Source of the DNA: Streptomyces sp. SKN60 | GTDB lineage: Bacteria; Actinomycetota; Actinomycetes; Streptomycetales; Streptomycetaceae | Assembly (NCBI RefSeq): GCF_026236535.1 | Contig: NZ_JAHTMW010000031.1 | Location: 1-64,000, forward strand | DNA length: 64,000 bases | Direction of reading: 5' to 3' | In this document: one piece after another, positions 32,409 to 41,125 of the stretch | How the letters are laid out: each line of letters opens with the position of its first letter | Numbering within the stretch: the stretch's first letter is position 1 | Made by a program: the position numbers and the translations under genes | The notes under the pieces: model-generated | What the model was told of the DNA's origin: nothing | What the model saw: only the letters and a program-made list of their open reading frames with translations | The model's database searches: none

Positions 32409-32421
32409 TGACGCTGCGTCA
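32409..32421. promoter_or_regulatory. palindrome upstream of the Crp/Fnr gene
   Basis: TGACGCTGCGTCA is a perfect inverted repeat with 5-bp arms and a 3-bp centre, about 45-60 bp upstream of the likely crp start. Its place in the promoter suggests an operator, possibly autoregulatory; the binding protein is unknown. Confidence 0.45.
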
Positions 32422-32549
32422 CTCCGTGGGGTGAAGAACGCTAGGCCCACCCGAAGAATCACGTCAACGCGGGTGGGGGCGGACACGAGGGGCGCAAGGG
32501 AGCGCTGATTTCCGCCCCCTTGCGCCCCCTGTGTCCTGCCTGTGACCGG

Positions 32550-32582
32550 CCGCGGACCCCTTCGGAACGAAGGGGTCCGCGG
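32550..32582 (-). terminator. strong hairpin terminator after pnkp
   Basis: CCGCGGACCCCTTC and GAAGGGGTCCGCGG form a perfect 14-bp stem with a 5-nt loop (GGAAC), 62 bp past the stop codon of the Pnkp gene. There is no long U-tract, as is usual for Streptomyces terminators. Confidence 0.8.
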
Positions 32583-32595
32583 AGCCCGGGTCCGG

Positions 32596-32670
32596 CCGGC
32601 TCGGAACCGCGGCCCGACCGGCTCGGAACCGTGGGCCGACCGGCTCAGAGCCGCGGGTCGACCGGCTCCG
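32596..32670. repeat. 22-bp tandem repeat overlapping the pnkp 3' end
   Basis: Three copies of a 22-bp unit starting CCGGCTCGGAACCG (32596, 32618, 32640), with a partial fourth at 32662. The third and fourth copies lie inside the coding end of pnkp and encode part of its last residues (EPVDPRL). The array sits just before the terminator hairpin, whose loop region shares GGAAC. Confidence 0.8.
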
Positions 32671-35221
32671 ACTCCAGGGCGAGGACCGCGAACACGGCCT
32701 CGTGGACCCGCCACAGCGGCTCCCCCGCGGCCAGCCGGTCGAGCGCCTCAAGACCGAGCGCGTACTCGCGCAGGGCGAGCGAGCGCTTGTGGCCGAGGAA
32801 CCGGTTCCGCAGCCGCTCCAGGTTGTCCGGACGGGTGTACTCCGGGCCGTAGATGATCCGCAGGTACTCCCGGCCGCGGACCTTGACGCCCGGCTGCACC
32901 GGCCGCCCGTCCTTGCCGGTGGCCATGGCCGCGAGCGGCTTGACGACCATGCCCTCGCCGCCGGCCGCGGTCAGTTCCAGCCACCAGTCGACACCGGCCC
33001 GTACGGAGGCCTCGTCGGCCGGGTCGACCACGAGCCGCCGGGTGACCTGGAGCAGGCCGGTCGGGTCGTGCTCGACCAGCCGGTCGAGCCAGGCCAACTG
33101 CTCGTCGTGCGGTACGGCGGCCAGCGAGCGCCCCTGCGCCGCGAGCACCTGGAACGGTGCGAACCGCACGCCCTCCAGGCCCTCGGTCGGCCAGCAGTAG
33201 CGCCGGTACGCGTCGGTGAACGCCGCCGCGTCCGCCGCCCTCTCCCGCTGCCGGCCGAGCAGCGCGTCCACGCCCGGCACCCCGCGTGCGGCCGCCTGTT
33301 CGAGCGCCCCCAGCGCGCCGGGGAAGACCGCCCGGGAGGCCGCGCCGACCGCCGCGTACTGCGAGCGCAGCAGTCCGGCCGACTTCAGCGACCACGGCAT
33401 CAGCTCGCCGTCGAGCAGCAGCCAGTCCGTGTCGAGCTCCTCCCACAGCCCGGTGGCGCCGACGGCCGCCCGCAGCCGCGCGAGCACCTGCTCGGTGGTC
33501 GCCCGGTCGTCGAAGAAGGGCCGGCCGGTGCGGGTGTGCACGACGCCGGTCACCCCGTCGCCGGCGGCCACGCCGAATCGTTCCGCCGCCACCGCCGCGT
33601 CCTTGCAGACGAGCACGACGGCCCGCGACCCCATGTGCTTCTCCTCGCACACGACCCGCCCGACCCCGTCGGCCGCGTACTGCGCGAACGCCTCCGCCGG
33701 GTGCTCCAGGAAGCCTTCTGCCCTGGACGTGGCGGTCGGCGCCATGGTCGGCGGGAGGTACGTGAGCAGCCGCGGGTCGATCGCGAAGCGGCTCATCACC
33801 TCCAGGGCGGCCGCCGCGTTCTCCTCGCGCACGGCGACATTGCCCATCAGGCGCGTCTCCACGATCCGGCGGCCGTGCACGTCGGCGAGGTCCAGCGGCC
33901 GGCCCTGGTGCCCGCCGGGCGCCTCGGGCGCGAGCGGCTTGGCCGGCTCGTACCAGACCCGCTCCGCCGGTACGTCGACGAGCTCGCGCTCCGGCCAGCG
34001 CAGCGCGGTCATCTTCCCGCCGAACACGGCACCCGTGTCGAGGCAGATCGTGTTGTTGATCCACGAGGTGTTCGGCACCGGGGTGTGGCCGTAGACCACG
34101 GTCGCCCGGCCCCGGTAGTCCTCGGCCCACGGGTAGCGCACCGGCAGCCCGAACTCGTCGGTCTCGCCGGTGGTGTCCCCGTACAGCGCGTGCGAACGCA
34201 CCCGCCCCGAGGTGCGGCCGTGGTACTTCTCCGGCAGACCGGCGTGGCAGACCACCAGCCGGCCCCCGTCGAGGAGGTAGTGGCTGACCAGGCCGTCGAC
34301 GAAGGCCGCGACCTCGGCCCTGAACTCCTCCGGCTCGCGCTCCAGCTGCTCGATCGTCTCGGCGAGTCCGTGCGTCTGCTGCACCTTGCGGCCGTGCAGC
34401 CAGCGCCCGAGCTTGTTCTCGTGGTTTCCGGGCACGCACAGCGCGTCCCCGGCCGCCACCATGCCCATCACGCGGCGCAGCACGCCCGGGCTGTCGGGGC
34501 CGCGGTCGACCAGGTCGCCGACGAAGACAGCGGTCCGGCCCTCCGGGTGGTGCCCGTCCACATAGCCCAGCTTCGCGAGCAGCGTCTCCAGCTCGGAGCG
34601 GCAGCCGTGCACGTCGCCGATGATGTCGAACGGGCCGGTGAGGTGCCGCAGATCGTTGAACCGCTTCTCCAGGACGACCTCGGCCGCGTCCACCTCCGCC
34701 ACGCTGCGCAGCACGTGCACCTTGCGGAAGCCCTCGCGCTCCAGGCCCTTCAGCGAGCGGCGCAGCTCGCGACGGTGCCGCTGGATGACGTGGCCGGGCA
34801 TGTCCGCACGGTCGGGGCGGGCCGCGTTGCGCGCGGCGCACACGTTCTCGGGCAGGTCGAGGACGATCGCGATCGGCAGCACGTCGTGCTCGCGGGCGAG
34901 CTGCACGAGCTGCCGGCGCGCCTCGCGCTGCACATTGGTGGCGTCGACGACGGTCAGGCGTCCGGCGGCGAGCCGCTTTCCGGCGATGAAGTGGAGGACG
35001 TCGAAGGCGTCCTTGCTGGCGCTCTGGTCGTTCTCGTCGTCGGCGACGAGCCCGCGGCAGAAGTCGGAGGAGACGATCTCGGTCGGCTTGAAGTGGCGCC
35101 GCGCGAAGGTCGACTTGCCGGAGCCGGTCGCTCCGACCAGGACCACGAGGGAGAGATCGGTGACGGGCAGGACACGCCCGGTCTTCGGATTGCTGCTGGC
35201 GGTGGTGTCGTCGTCGGTCAT
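32645..35221 (-). CDS. pnkp: polynucleotide kinase-phosphatase (RNA repair)
   Basis: 858 aa, full length. Three modules: a 5'-OH kinase with Walker A GATGSGKST (30-38); a binuclear metallophosphatase with GDVHG (202-206), GDLVDRGPD and GNHE (about 235-269) that removes 2',3'-cyclic phosphate; and a ligase-type adenylyltransferase with nucleophile Lys528 in EEKHMGSR. Pnkp heals cut RNA ends and, with Hen1, seals and 2'-O-methylates the junction. The ATG overlaps the hen1 stop (ATGA), the standard Hen1-Pnkp order. It is followed by a strong hairpin. Confidence 0.95.
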   Translation of the reverse strand: MTDDDTTASSNPKTGRVLPVTDLSLVVLVGATGSGKSTFARRHFKPTEIVSSDFCRGLVADDENDQSASKDAFDVLHFIAGKRLAAGRLTVVDATNVQREARRQLVQLAREHDVLPIAIVLDLPENVCAARNAARPDRADMPGHVIQRHRRELRRSLKGLEREGFRKVHVLRSVAEVDAAEVVLEKRFNDLRHLTGPFDIIGDVHGCRSELETLLAKLGYVDGHHPEGRTAVFVGDLVDRGPDSPGVLRRVMGMVAAGDALCVPGNHENKLGRWLHGRKVQQTHGLAETIEQLEREPEEFRAEVAAFVDGLVSHYLLDGGRLVVCHAGLPEKYHGRTSGRVRSHALYGDTTGETDEFGLPVRYPWAEDYRGRATVVYGHTPVPNTSWINNTICLDTGAVFGGKMTALRWPERELVDVPAERVWYEPAKPLAPEAPGGHQGRPLDLADVHGRRIVETRLMGNVAVREENAAAALEVMSRFAIDPRLLTYLPPTMAPTATSRAEGFLEHPAEAFAQYAADGVGRVVCEEKHMGSRAVVLVCKDAAVAAERFGVAAGDGVTGVVHTRTGRPFFDDRATTEQVLARLRAAVGATGLWEELDTDWLLLDGELMPWSLKSAGLLRSQYAAVGAASRAVFPGALGALEQAAARGVPGVDALLGRQRERAADAAAFTDAYRRYCWPTEGLEGVRFAPFQVLAAQGRSLAAVPHDEQLAWLDRLVEHDPTGLLQVTRRLVVDPADEASVRAGVDWWLELTAAGGEGMVVKPLAAMATGKDGRPVQPGVKVRGREYLRIIYGPEYTRPDNLERLRNRFLGHKRSLALREYALGLEALDRLAAGEPLWRVHEAVFAVLALESEPVDPRL

Positions 35222-36708
35222 GCCGCGTCCTCCTTCGTGATGTCGGCGTTGCGCGCGGTGTTGTCGTTGTCGTCACGGGTGAGGACGGCCATCTGCGTGG
35301 GCGGGCCGACCTCCGGGTCGTCCGGGCCCACGGGCAGGAGCGCGACCTCGTAGCCGTACCGCTCCCCCACGGCCGCCGCCCACTCCCGGAACTCGGCCCG
35401 GTTCCACTCGAAGCGGTGGTCGCTGTGCCGGACGTGCCCGGCGGGCAGCGACTCCCAGCGCACGTTGTACTCGACGTTCGGGGTGGTCACGACCACCGTG
35501 CGGGGCCGGGCGGCGCCGAACACCGCGTATTCGAGGGCGGGCAGCCGGGGCAGGTCGAGGTGCTCGATCACCTCGCTGAGCACGGCCGCGTCGTAGCCGG
35601 TCAGCCGCTTGTCGGTGTACGTGAGGGAGCCCTGGAGCAGCTTCACGCGGGCGGCCTGCCGCTCGCCCATCCGCTCCAGGCGCAGCCGGCGCGCGGCGAC
35701 CGAGAGGGCGCGGGCGGACACGTCCACGCCGACGACCTCGGTGAACCGCACGTCCTTGAGCAGCGCCTGCACCAGCTGGCCCTGGCCGCAGCCGAGGTCG
35801 AGCACGCGGGCGGCGTCGGCGGCGCGCAGCGCGCCGAGGATCGCCGCGCGGCGCTGCTCGGCGAGCGGCACGGGCTTCTCGTCGGTGTCGGTGGTCTCGT
35901 CGACCGCGTTGTCGACGTCCTCGACGTCCAGGCCGTCCGCCTCGGCGAGCCGGACCAGTTCCAGGCGCTCGGTGGCCGCCCGGGTCAGGCCCCAACGGCG
36001 GGACAGATAGCGGCTGGTGATGAGGGCGCGGTCGGGGTGGTCGGCGAGCCAGCCGTCACCGGCGCGCAGCAGCTTGTCCACCTCGTCCGGCGCGACCCAG
36101 TAGTGCTTGGCGTCGTCGAGCACCGGGAGCAGCACGTACAGCTGGTTGAGGGCGTCGGCGAGCCGCAGCTCGCCCTCCAGGACGAGCCGTACGTAGCGGG
36201 AGTCGCCCCAGGCCGGGAACTCCGGGTCGAGCGCGACCGGTTCGGCGGTCACGCGCGTCCAGCCGAGCGGCCCGAACAGCCGGGTCACCAGCTCCGCGCC
36301 GCCCCGGGCGGGCAGCGCCGGCACCTCGATGCGCAGCGGCAGCGGTTCGGCGGCCCGCTCCGGCAGGGCGGCGCAGCTGCCGTGCAGGGCGCTCTTGAAG
36401 ACCTTGGCGAGCGCGACGGCGAGCAGCGAGGAGGCGGCGTACGGGCGGTCGTTCACGTACTGCGCGAGGGCCGCGTCCGGGGCGCCGCCCCGGCCCTTCC
36501 CCTTGCCGCGGCGCACCAGCGCCACGGGGTCCACGTCGAGCAGCAGCGCGGCCGTGCACCGCTCCGCGCCGGCCTCGGGGTAGAGGACGTGCGCGGTGCC
36601 GTGCGAGGTCGAGAAGGACTGCGCCTTCCCGGGATGCTTGTGCAGCAGAAAGCCCAGGTCAGTGGCGGGTTTCTCGGCGGTGCCGGTGGTGCTGATCGTC
36701 AGGAACAT
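35218..36708 (-). CDS. hen1: RNA 3'-terminal ribose 2'-O-methyltransferase Hen1
   Basis: 496 aa. The N-terminal half is the bacterial Hen1 activation domain that interacts with Pnkp (TDLGFLLHKHPGKAQ; YVNDRPYAASSLLAVAL). The C-terminal half is an SAM methyltransferase with VLDLGCGQGQL (303-312) and the Hen1 metal site EVIEHLD (Glu379, Glu382, His383) plus a later His in RHSDHRFEW. It marks the repaired RNA junction before sealing so that the same ribotoxin cannot cut it again. It is the first gene of a two-gene operon with pnkp. Confidence 0.93.
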   Translation of the reverse strand: MFLTISTTGTAEKPATDLGFLLHKHPGKAQSFSTSHGTAHVLYPEAGAERCTAALLLDVDPVALVRRGKGKGRGGAPDAALAQYVNDRPYAASSLLAVALAKVFKSALHGSCAALPERAAEPLPLRIEVPALPARGGAELVTRLFGPLGWTRVTAEPVALDPEFPAWGDSRYVRLVLEGELRLADALNQLYVLLPVLDDAKHYWVAPDEVDKLLRAGDGWLADHPDRALITSRYLSRRWGLTRAATERLELVRLAEADGLDVEDVDNAVDETTDTDEKPVPLAEQRRAAILGALRAADAARVLDLGCGQGQLVQALLKDVRFTEVVGVDVSARALSVAARRLRLERMGERQAARVKLLQGSLTYTDKRLTGYDAAVLSEVIEHLDLPRLPALEYAVFGAARPRTVVVTTPNVEYNVRWESLPAGHVRHSDHRFEWNRAEFREWAAAVGERYGYEVALLPVGPDDPEVGPPTQMAVLTRDDNDNTARNADITKEDAA

Positions 36709-36786
36709 GCGTTCAAGGATGACCTTTCGCGCCGCCCCGTCACAACGTATTTCGTGCCCGCCGGGTCCCCGTCGCCGCTGTCCCTG

Positions 36787-37695
36787 CTACGGCTCCGTCG
36801 CGAGCTCGGCGGCCAGGGCGGCGATCGCGGTGGGGCCGACCCGGCAGCAGCCGCCGACGAGGCGGGCGCCGGCGGCGCGCCAGGCGGAGGTCGTGGCGGT
36901 GGTGAAGGTGGCGCCGCCGTGCCAGCGACGGGTGCCGGCGTCCCAGCGCTCGCCGCTGTTGGGGTAGACGACCACCGGCTTGCCGGTCGCCGCGGCGGCG
37001 ATCTCCGCGGCGGGCCCGGCGTCGTCCGGGTCGCAGCAGTTCACGCCGACCGCCACCACCTGGTCGATCCCCTCGGCGAGACCGAAGGCGGTCTCCAGCC
37101 GCTGCCCGGCCCGGGTGTGCACCCCGCTGACCGTGTACGAGAGCCACACGGGCACCCCGCACCGGCCGGCGGCCCGCAGCAGGGCCTCGGCCTCGTCCAC
37201 GTCCGGCACCGTCTCCAGGGCCAGCAGGTCGGCCCCGGCCTCGGCGAGGACCTCGACGCGGGGGCGGTGGAAGCGCTCCAGCTCGGCGATCGAGAGCCCG
37301 TACCGCCCGCGGTACTCGCTGCCGTCGGCGAGCATCGCCCCGTACGGCCCGACGGAGGCCGCCACCCACACCTCGCGGTCCGTCCGCTCACCCGCCTCCC
37401 GGGCGAGCGCGACGCTGCGTTCGAGCAGCCGCGCCGTCTCGGCGTGCCCGAGGCCGCGCCGGGCGAAGCCCTCGAAGGTGGCCTGGTAGCTGGAGGTGAT
37501 GAGCACCTGGGCTCCGGCCCGTACATAGGCCGCGTGCGCCGCCTCTATCTGCTGCGGCGCGTCGGCGAGCAGCCGCGCCGACCACAGCGCGTCGGACAAA
37601 TCGCAGCCCTGCGCCTCCAGCTGGTTGGAGAGCCCGCCGTCGAGGACGAGCGTGCCCTCGGCGAGGGCGGCGGCCAGCGTGCGTTCGGGTCTCAT
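36787..37695 (-). CDS. mmuM: homocysteine S-methyltransferase
   Basis: 302 aa. It begins with LVLDGGLSNQLEAQGCDL and contains the methyl-acceptor pattern ITSSYQATFEGF. The zinc ligands are in GVNCCDPDD and GGCCRVGP near the C-terminus. The enzyme moves a methyl group from S-methylmethionine or S-adenosylmethionine to homocysteine. I chose ATG 37695, preceded by GGGGTGAG, over a start further up that would add a low-complexity leader. It stands alone. Confidence 0.88.
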   Translation of the reverse strand: MRPERTLAAALAEGTLVLDGGLSNQLEAQGCDLSDALWSARLLADAPQQIEAAHAAYVRAGAQVLITSSYQATFEGFARRGLGHAETARLLERSVALAREAGERTDREVWVAASVGPYGAMLADGSEYRGRYGLSIAELERFHRPRVEVLAEAGADLLALETVPDVDEAEALLRAAGRCGVPVWLSYTVSGVHTRAGQRLETAFGLAEGIDQVVAVGVNCCDPDDAGPAAEIAAAATGKPVVVYPNSGERWDAGTRRWHGGATFTTATTSAWRAAGARLVGGCCRVGPTAIAALAAELATEP

Positions 37696-38018
37696 CGGCT
37701 CACCCCAGCGGCGTCGTCCCAGCTCGGAAACCGCCCGGACCACGGCTCCCACCAGCACGGTACCTCCCGGGCCCCGCCGGGGGCCTCCCCCTCCCTCCGT
37801 CAACCGATTCGTCAGCGGATGATCTCCGTCGGCACGGTCGGGTGAATATCCGTCCACTTGACGGGCGGCGTCCGGCCGGGCCAGTGACCGGGGCCGGGCG
37901 GGCGTCGTTGGCTCGGGCGGAGCCGGACCGCCCGGCCCGCGTGCCGGCGGATGTTGCCGGTGCGTCGCTCTCTTGTGGCCCTCTCCGTAGGGAGGGGCCC
38001 CGGGCCGAGGAGGCCGCC
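37696..38018. other. 323-bp intergenic region
   Basis: Between divergent genes. It should hold promoters for the methyltransferase gene (minus) and the 58-aa protein gene (plus). A GC-rich hairpin-like stretch (GGCCCTCTCC / GGGAGGGGCC) lies at about 37976-38000, just before the plus-strand gene. No riboswitch or operator was recognised. Confidence 0.4.
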
Positions 38019-38195
38019 ATGTCCCAGGAAGCCGCGCCGGAGCAGCCCCTGCCGTCGCAGGGGCCGTCGGGTGGCGCCCCGAAGGGGCTGCTGCAGCAGA
38101 TGGAGGAACTGATGGCGGCGCTGACCGCCGACCTCTCCCAACTCGACGCCGACCTCCAGTCCTCGGCCGGCCGGCCCGAGGACACGCCGGCCTGA
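38019..38195 (+). CDS. 58-aa hypothetical protein
   Basis: Small acidic protein with a Pro/Gln-rich N-terminus and one amphipathic helix (LLQQMEELMAALTADLSQLDADL) able to form a coiled coil. A very good ribosome site GAGGAGG precedes the ATG by 5-6 nt, and third-position GC is high. Function unknown; no export signal. It converges on the next gene with a 13-bp gap. Confidence 0.65.
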   Translation: MSQEAAPEQPLPSQGPSGGAPKGLLQQMEELMAALTADLSQLDADLQSSAGRPEDTPA

Positions 38196-38208
38196 CGGCC
38201 GGGGGCGC

Positions 38209-38712
38209 TCAGCGCGGGCCCGGGCCCGCCCGGCCGCGGGCCGGGTCGGGCGGGCGGTCCCGCTCACGTTCGCGCTCCCGCACCGCGAGGCGGCGGAGCA
38301 TGGCGCGGACCCGGTCGCCCGCCTCGTCGGCCGCGTCGATGGCCTCGATGCACTGCCAGTAGAGCCCCTCCTCGTCGGTGGCACAGGCCACCCCGACCAG
38401 GGCGATGCCGACCTCGCCCAGAAGCGCGCCGAGCGCGGTCAGGGCCGCGCGGGCGTCCCCGAGGGTGGTGAGCTGCGCGGCGCGCGGCCCGCCGGTGCGG
38501 AGGGCCGGGTGCTCCACCACTGCGCGTCCGCCCCCTATCTCACTCAGTCCCCGCGCCTCGCTCCGCAGCTCCATCGGCCCGCAGAGCGCGAGATGACTCC
38601 CTATCGCCTGGGCGAGGGTCTGGGCCTGCCAGGCCTCCGCCACGATGTCCAGCGCCACCCGGCTTTCGGCCAGCGCGTGCCGCCCCGTCGCGATCAACCT
38701 CTCCGCTTCCAT
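38209..38712 (-). CDS. DUF6099-like hypothetical protein
   Basis: 167 aa, mainly helical (EAERLIATGRHALAESRVALDIVAEAWQAQ; ALTALGALLGEVGIALVGVACATDEEGLYWQCIEAIDAADEA), with an Arg/Asp/Pro-rich C-terminal tail. It looks like a family restricted to Streptomyces whose function is not known; the family call is from memory of the pattern. ATG 38712 is used rather than the TTG just before it. Confidence 0.65.
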   Translation of the reverse strand: MEAERLIATGRHALAESRVALDIVAEAWQAQTLAQAIGSHLALCGPMELRSEARGLSEIGGGRAVVEHPALRTGGPRAAQLTTLGDARAALTALGALLGEVGIALVGVACATDEEGLYWQCIEAIDAADEAGDRVRAMLRRLAVRERERERDRPPDPARGRAGPGPR

Positions 38713-38838
38713 CAACGCCGCCCCCGTTCCCCGGACTTACCGCTCATTCATTCCATTACCCAGCGTGAGACGGCCTGAGCCCAAACACCAGGGGAATTCG
38801 GAAATCTGTGGACAGGAATCTCGTTGGGGAAAACCCGA

Positions 38839-39210
38839 TCACTCCGAAGAGTGACGATCGGTCCCGCCGGCGGGCCCTGACGGGCCCCGGCGCGGCGGGA
38901 AGCGGAGCTCGTTGCGGTCGATCTTGGCCGAGAGGGCCTCCAGCGGATCGATCCCCAACACCTCGCAGAACTGCAGCAGATAGGCGAGGACGTCGGCGAC
39001 CTCGTCGCGGACCCGGTGCGCGCTGTCCGGGTCGGTCATCACCCGGGCGGCCTCCTCGGGGGTCGACCACTGGAAGATCTCCAGGAGTTCGGCGGCCTCG
39101 ACGCTCAGCGCCGCGGCCAGGTTCTTCGGCGTGTGGTAGGGCTGCCAGTCGCGGGCGGCGGCGAACTCCGCGAGGCGGCGCTGGAGTCCGGGCACATCAT
39201 GTTCGGTCAC
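38839..39210 (-). CDS. MazG-like nucleotide pyrophosphohydrolase
   Basis: 123 aa all-alpha NTP pyrophosphatase domain of the short MazG/RS21-C6 type: VEAAELLEIFQW supplies the first metal-binding acidic pair and DEVADVLAYLLQF the second, with RDWQPYHTPKNLAAAL at the substrate end. It likely hydrolyses non-canonical dNTPs. GTG 39210 is the start; the first 14 bp overlap the end of the AAA ATPase gene, so both are probably translated together. Confidence 0.85.
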   Translation of the reverse strand: MTEHDVPGLQRRLAEFAAARDWQPYHTPKNLAAALSVEAAELLEIFQWSTPEEAARVMTDPDSAHRVRDEVADVLAYLLQFCEVLGIDPLEALSAKIDRNELRFPPRRGPSGPAGGTDRHSSE

Positions 39211-40528
39211 GCCCCAGGTCTACCACCGTCACCCCGGGCACCTCCGGCCCCACCGGTGCCTCCGAAGCCGGAGCCGAAGCCGATGCCGAACCCGAAGCTG
39301 TCGCCGAAGACGTCGCCACGAGGCGCAGATGGCCGGACCCGCAGATCTCGCCGGCCAGGGCGAGCAGGGCGCGCACCTGCCGGGCGTCGAGTCCGCGGTC
39401 GAGGCCGTCGGCGAGGACGGTGAGGGTCTGCATGGCCTGCGGGACCTCGTCGACCGGGTCGACCGTGAGCACCGCGGGCCCGGTGAGCAGGACGAGCCCG
39501 AGGGCGAGGTAGCGCAGTTCGCCGTCGCCGAGGCGGCCGAACGGGGTGGCGGGGGCCGTCCCGCGGGCGGTGCGCTCCAGGACGGCCTGGACGAGGGAGC
39601 CGTCCACCGACTCCCGTAATCCGAGACCGGTGACCGGGCCCGCGCAGCCGGCGGCGGCGAACGCGGCGAGCCGGGCGTGCCGGCGGGGGCATTCGGTGGC
39701 GGTGCGGTGCAGCACTTCGGCGAGGTTGCGGCAGTCACCGCGCAGCCGGCCGGGACTCGCGCCGATCGGTGCGGGTTCGCGCATCCGGCGCGGTCGCGGG
39801 TCGCAGGGGAAGACCGAGCGGAGTCCGACGACGACCTGCTCGGCGGCGGCGAGGACATCGCGCTGGCCCGGGGTGCGCCCGGCGACGCGGAGCGGGAGGA
39901 GGGCGGTGGCGAGGAGATCGTCGGGGAGCGGGGCGCGGGTGACCTTCGTGCTGCCGGCGGTGTGCCATTCGGCGTGCACGGTGCCGCGTCCGGGGTCGCG
40001 GAGCGCGGTGGCGAGGAGGGTGCGGCCCCGGCTGGTGAGGCGTTCGCCGGCGATGCGCAGTTCGGGTTCGACCTGGACGGCGAGGTCGAGGGCGACGGGT
40101 CCGGCGGGGCCGTCGACGGTGCATCCGATGCGGAAGCCGCGCCGCCCCTGCCGGTCGGGCCGGGAGCGTTCGGGGACGTGGTCCGCGGCGTCCGGAAAAG
40201 CCTCGGCGAGACCCGCGCCGGAGGCGAGCCGTGCCAGTGCCTCGTAGGCGACCAGGGCGGTGCTCTTGCCGCTGCCGCTCGGCCCGCGCAGCAGGGTGAC
40301 GGGGCCGAGCGGCAGCAGGGTGCCGCGGTGCGGTCCGAAGGCGGAGAGCCGCAGTTCGGTGACGAAGGGCCGGGCGGGGGCCGCGGCGGGGGCCGGGGCG
40401 GGGGCCGCGAGGGCGGTCCTGACGATCCGGTCGGGGCCGCGGGTGCGGCCCTGCGCGGGGACGAACCCGGACGGCCGGGCCTGCGGGCGGTACGTGCGGT
40501 CGGGGGCGGTGCCGCCGGTGGTGGTCAT
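39197..40528 (-). CDS. AAA/ABC-type ATPase (RecF/SMC-like)
   Basis: 443 aa. After a variable N-terminus, residues about 57-90 read VTELRLSAFGPHRGT then Walker A GPSGSGKST, typical of RecF/OLD-like ATPases. The signature-like segment FGRLGDGELRYLALGLVLLTGP and the Walker B strand AVLTVDPVDEV follow, with a C-terminal H-loop-like LRLVATSS. No nuclease domain is visible. It is translationally coupled to the MazG-like gene. A role in nucleic acid surveillance is possible but not shown. Confidence 0.75.
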   Translation of the reverse strand: MTTTGGTAPDRTYRPQARPSGFVPAQGRTRGPDRIVRTALAAPAPAPAAAPARPFVTELRLSAFGPHRGTLLPLGPVTLLRGPSGSGKSTALVAYEALARLASGAGLAEAFPDAADHVPERSRPDRQGRRGFRIGCTVDGPAGPVALDLAVQVEPELRIAGERLTSRGRTLLATALRDPGRGTVHAEWHTAGSTKVTRAPLPDDLLATALLPLRVAGRTPGQRDVLAAAEQVVVGLRSVFPCDPRPRRMREPAPIGASPGRLRGDCRNLAEVLHRTATECPRRHARLAAFAAAGCAGPVTGLGLRESVDGSLVQAVLERTARGTAPATPFGRLGDGELRYLALGLVLLTGPAVLTVDPVDEVPQAMQTLTVLADGLDRGLDARQVRALLALAGEICGSGHLRLVATSSATASGSASASAPASEAPVGPEVPGVTVVDLGRDRT

Positions 40529-40583
40529 GCCCGGACCGTACGCAGCCGCCCGTACGCCGAACCGTTACGGCTGAACGACCTTC

Positions 40584-41006
40584 CTACGAACGGGGGACCG
40601 CCCCCGCCTCCAGGTCCCCGGCGTTCTCGTCCGCGGCGCCCTCGACCTCAGTGCCGGCCGGGGCGAGCAGGAAGACGTTGCGGTCGACGCGGTGCATGCC
40701 GCTGCCGAGTCCGAAGACGACACCGCTGCTGAAGTCGAGGATGCGCTTGGCGACCTCGGTGTCCGCGCTGGTGAGATCGAGCAGCACGGGGATCTGGGCG
40801 ATGAGGTACTCGGCGACCTCGCGGGCATCGGCGAACACCTGCACCCGCAGCACGACCATGCGGCGGTTCTCGGCGGCTCCGTACTGGTCGGGGATCGTGC
40901 GGTGGTCCACCCTGGACGGCCATTCGTCCCGACCGCGCAGGGGCACGACCTGCGCCAGGCCCTCCCACTGCTCGTCGGTGACGTCGTACCTCTCGTACCT
41001 ACTCAT
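40584..41006 (-). CDS. SepF-like protein (Sfl paralogue)
   Basis: 140 aa. The SepF core is present: VVLRVQVFADAREVAEYLIAQIPVLLDL, then ADTEVAKRILDFSSGVVFGLGSGMHRVDRNVFLLAP. The N-terminus is short and lacks the long linker of division SepF, so this is probably one of the extra SepF-like proteins of Streptomyces rather than the one in the division cluster. SepF proteins form rings that tie FtsZ to the membrane. Confidence 0.85.
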   Translation of the reverse strand: MSRYERYDVTDEQWEGLAQVVPLRGRDEWPSRVDHRTIPDQYGAAENRRMVVLRVQVFADAREVAEYLIAQIPVLLDLTSADTEVAKRILDFSSGVVFGLGSGMHRVDRNVFLLAPAGTEVEGAADENAGDLEAGAVPRS

Positions 41007-41125
41007 GCGCCCATCCTCCCGTTACTCACCCGTTCGGCCCAACACCGACACGAACCGTCTCACTCGTTTCGGCTCCGGCCGCCTTATGATCTCCCGCTGC
41101 GGACCGCGACCCTGGGGGGGATCTG

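Noticed and set aside
37696..38018. SAM or cobalamin riboswitch before the homocysteine methyltransferase gene
   Set aside because: No conserved riboswitch core or box sequence could be found by eye.
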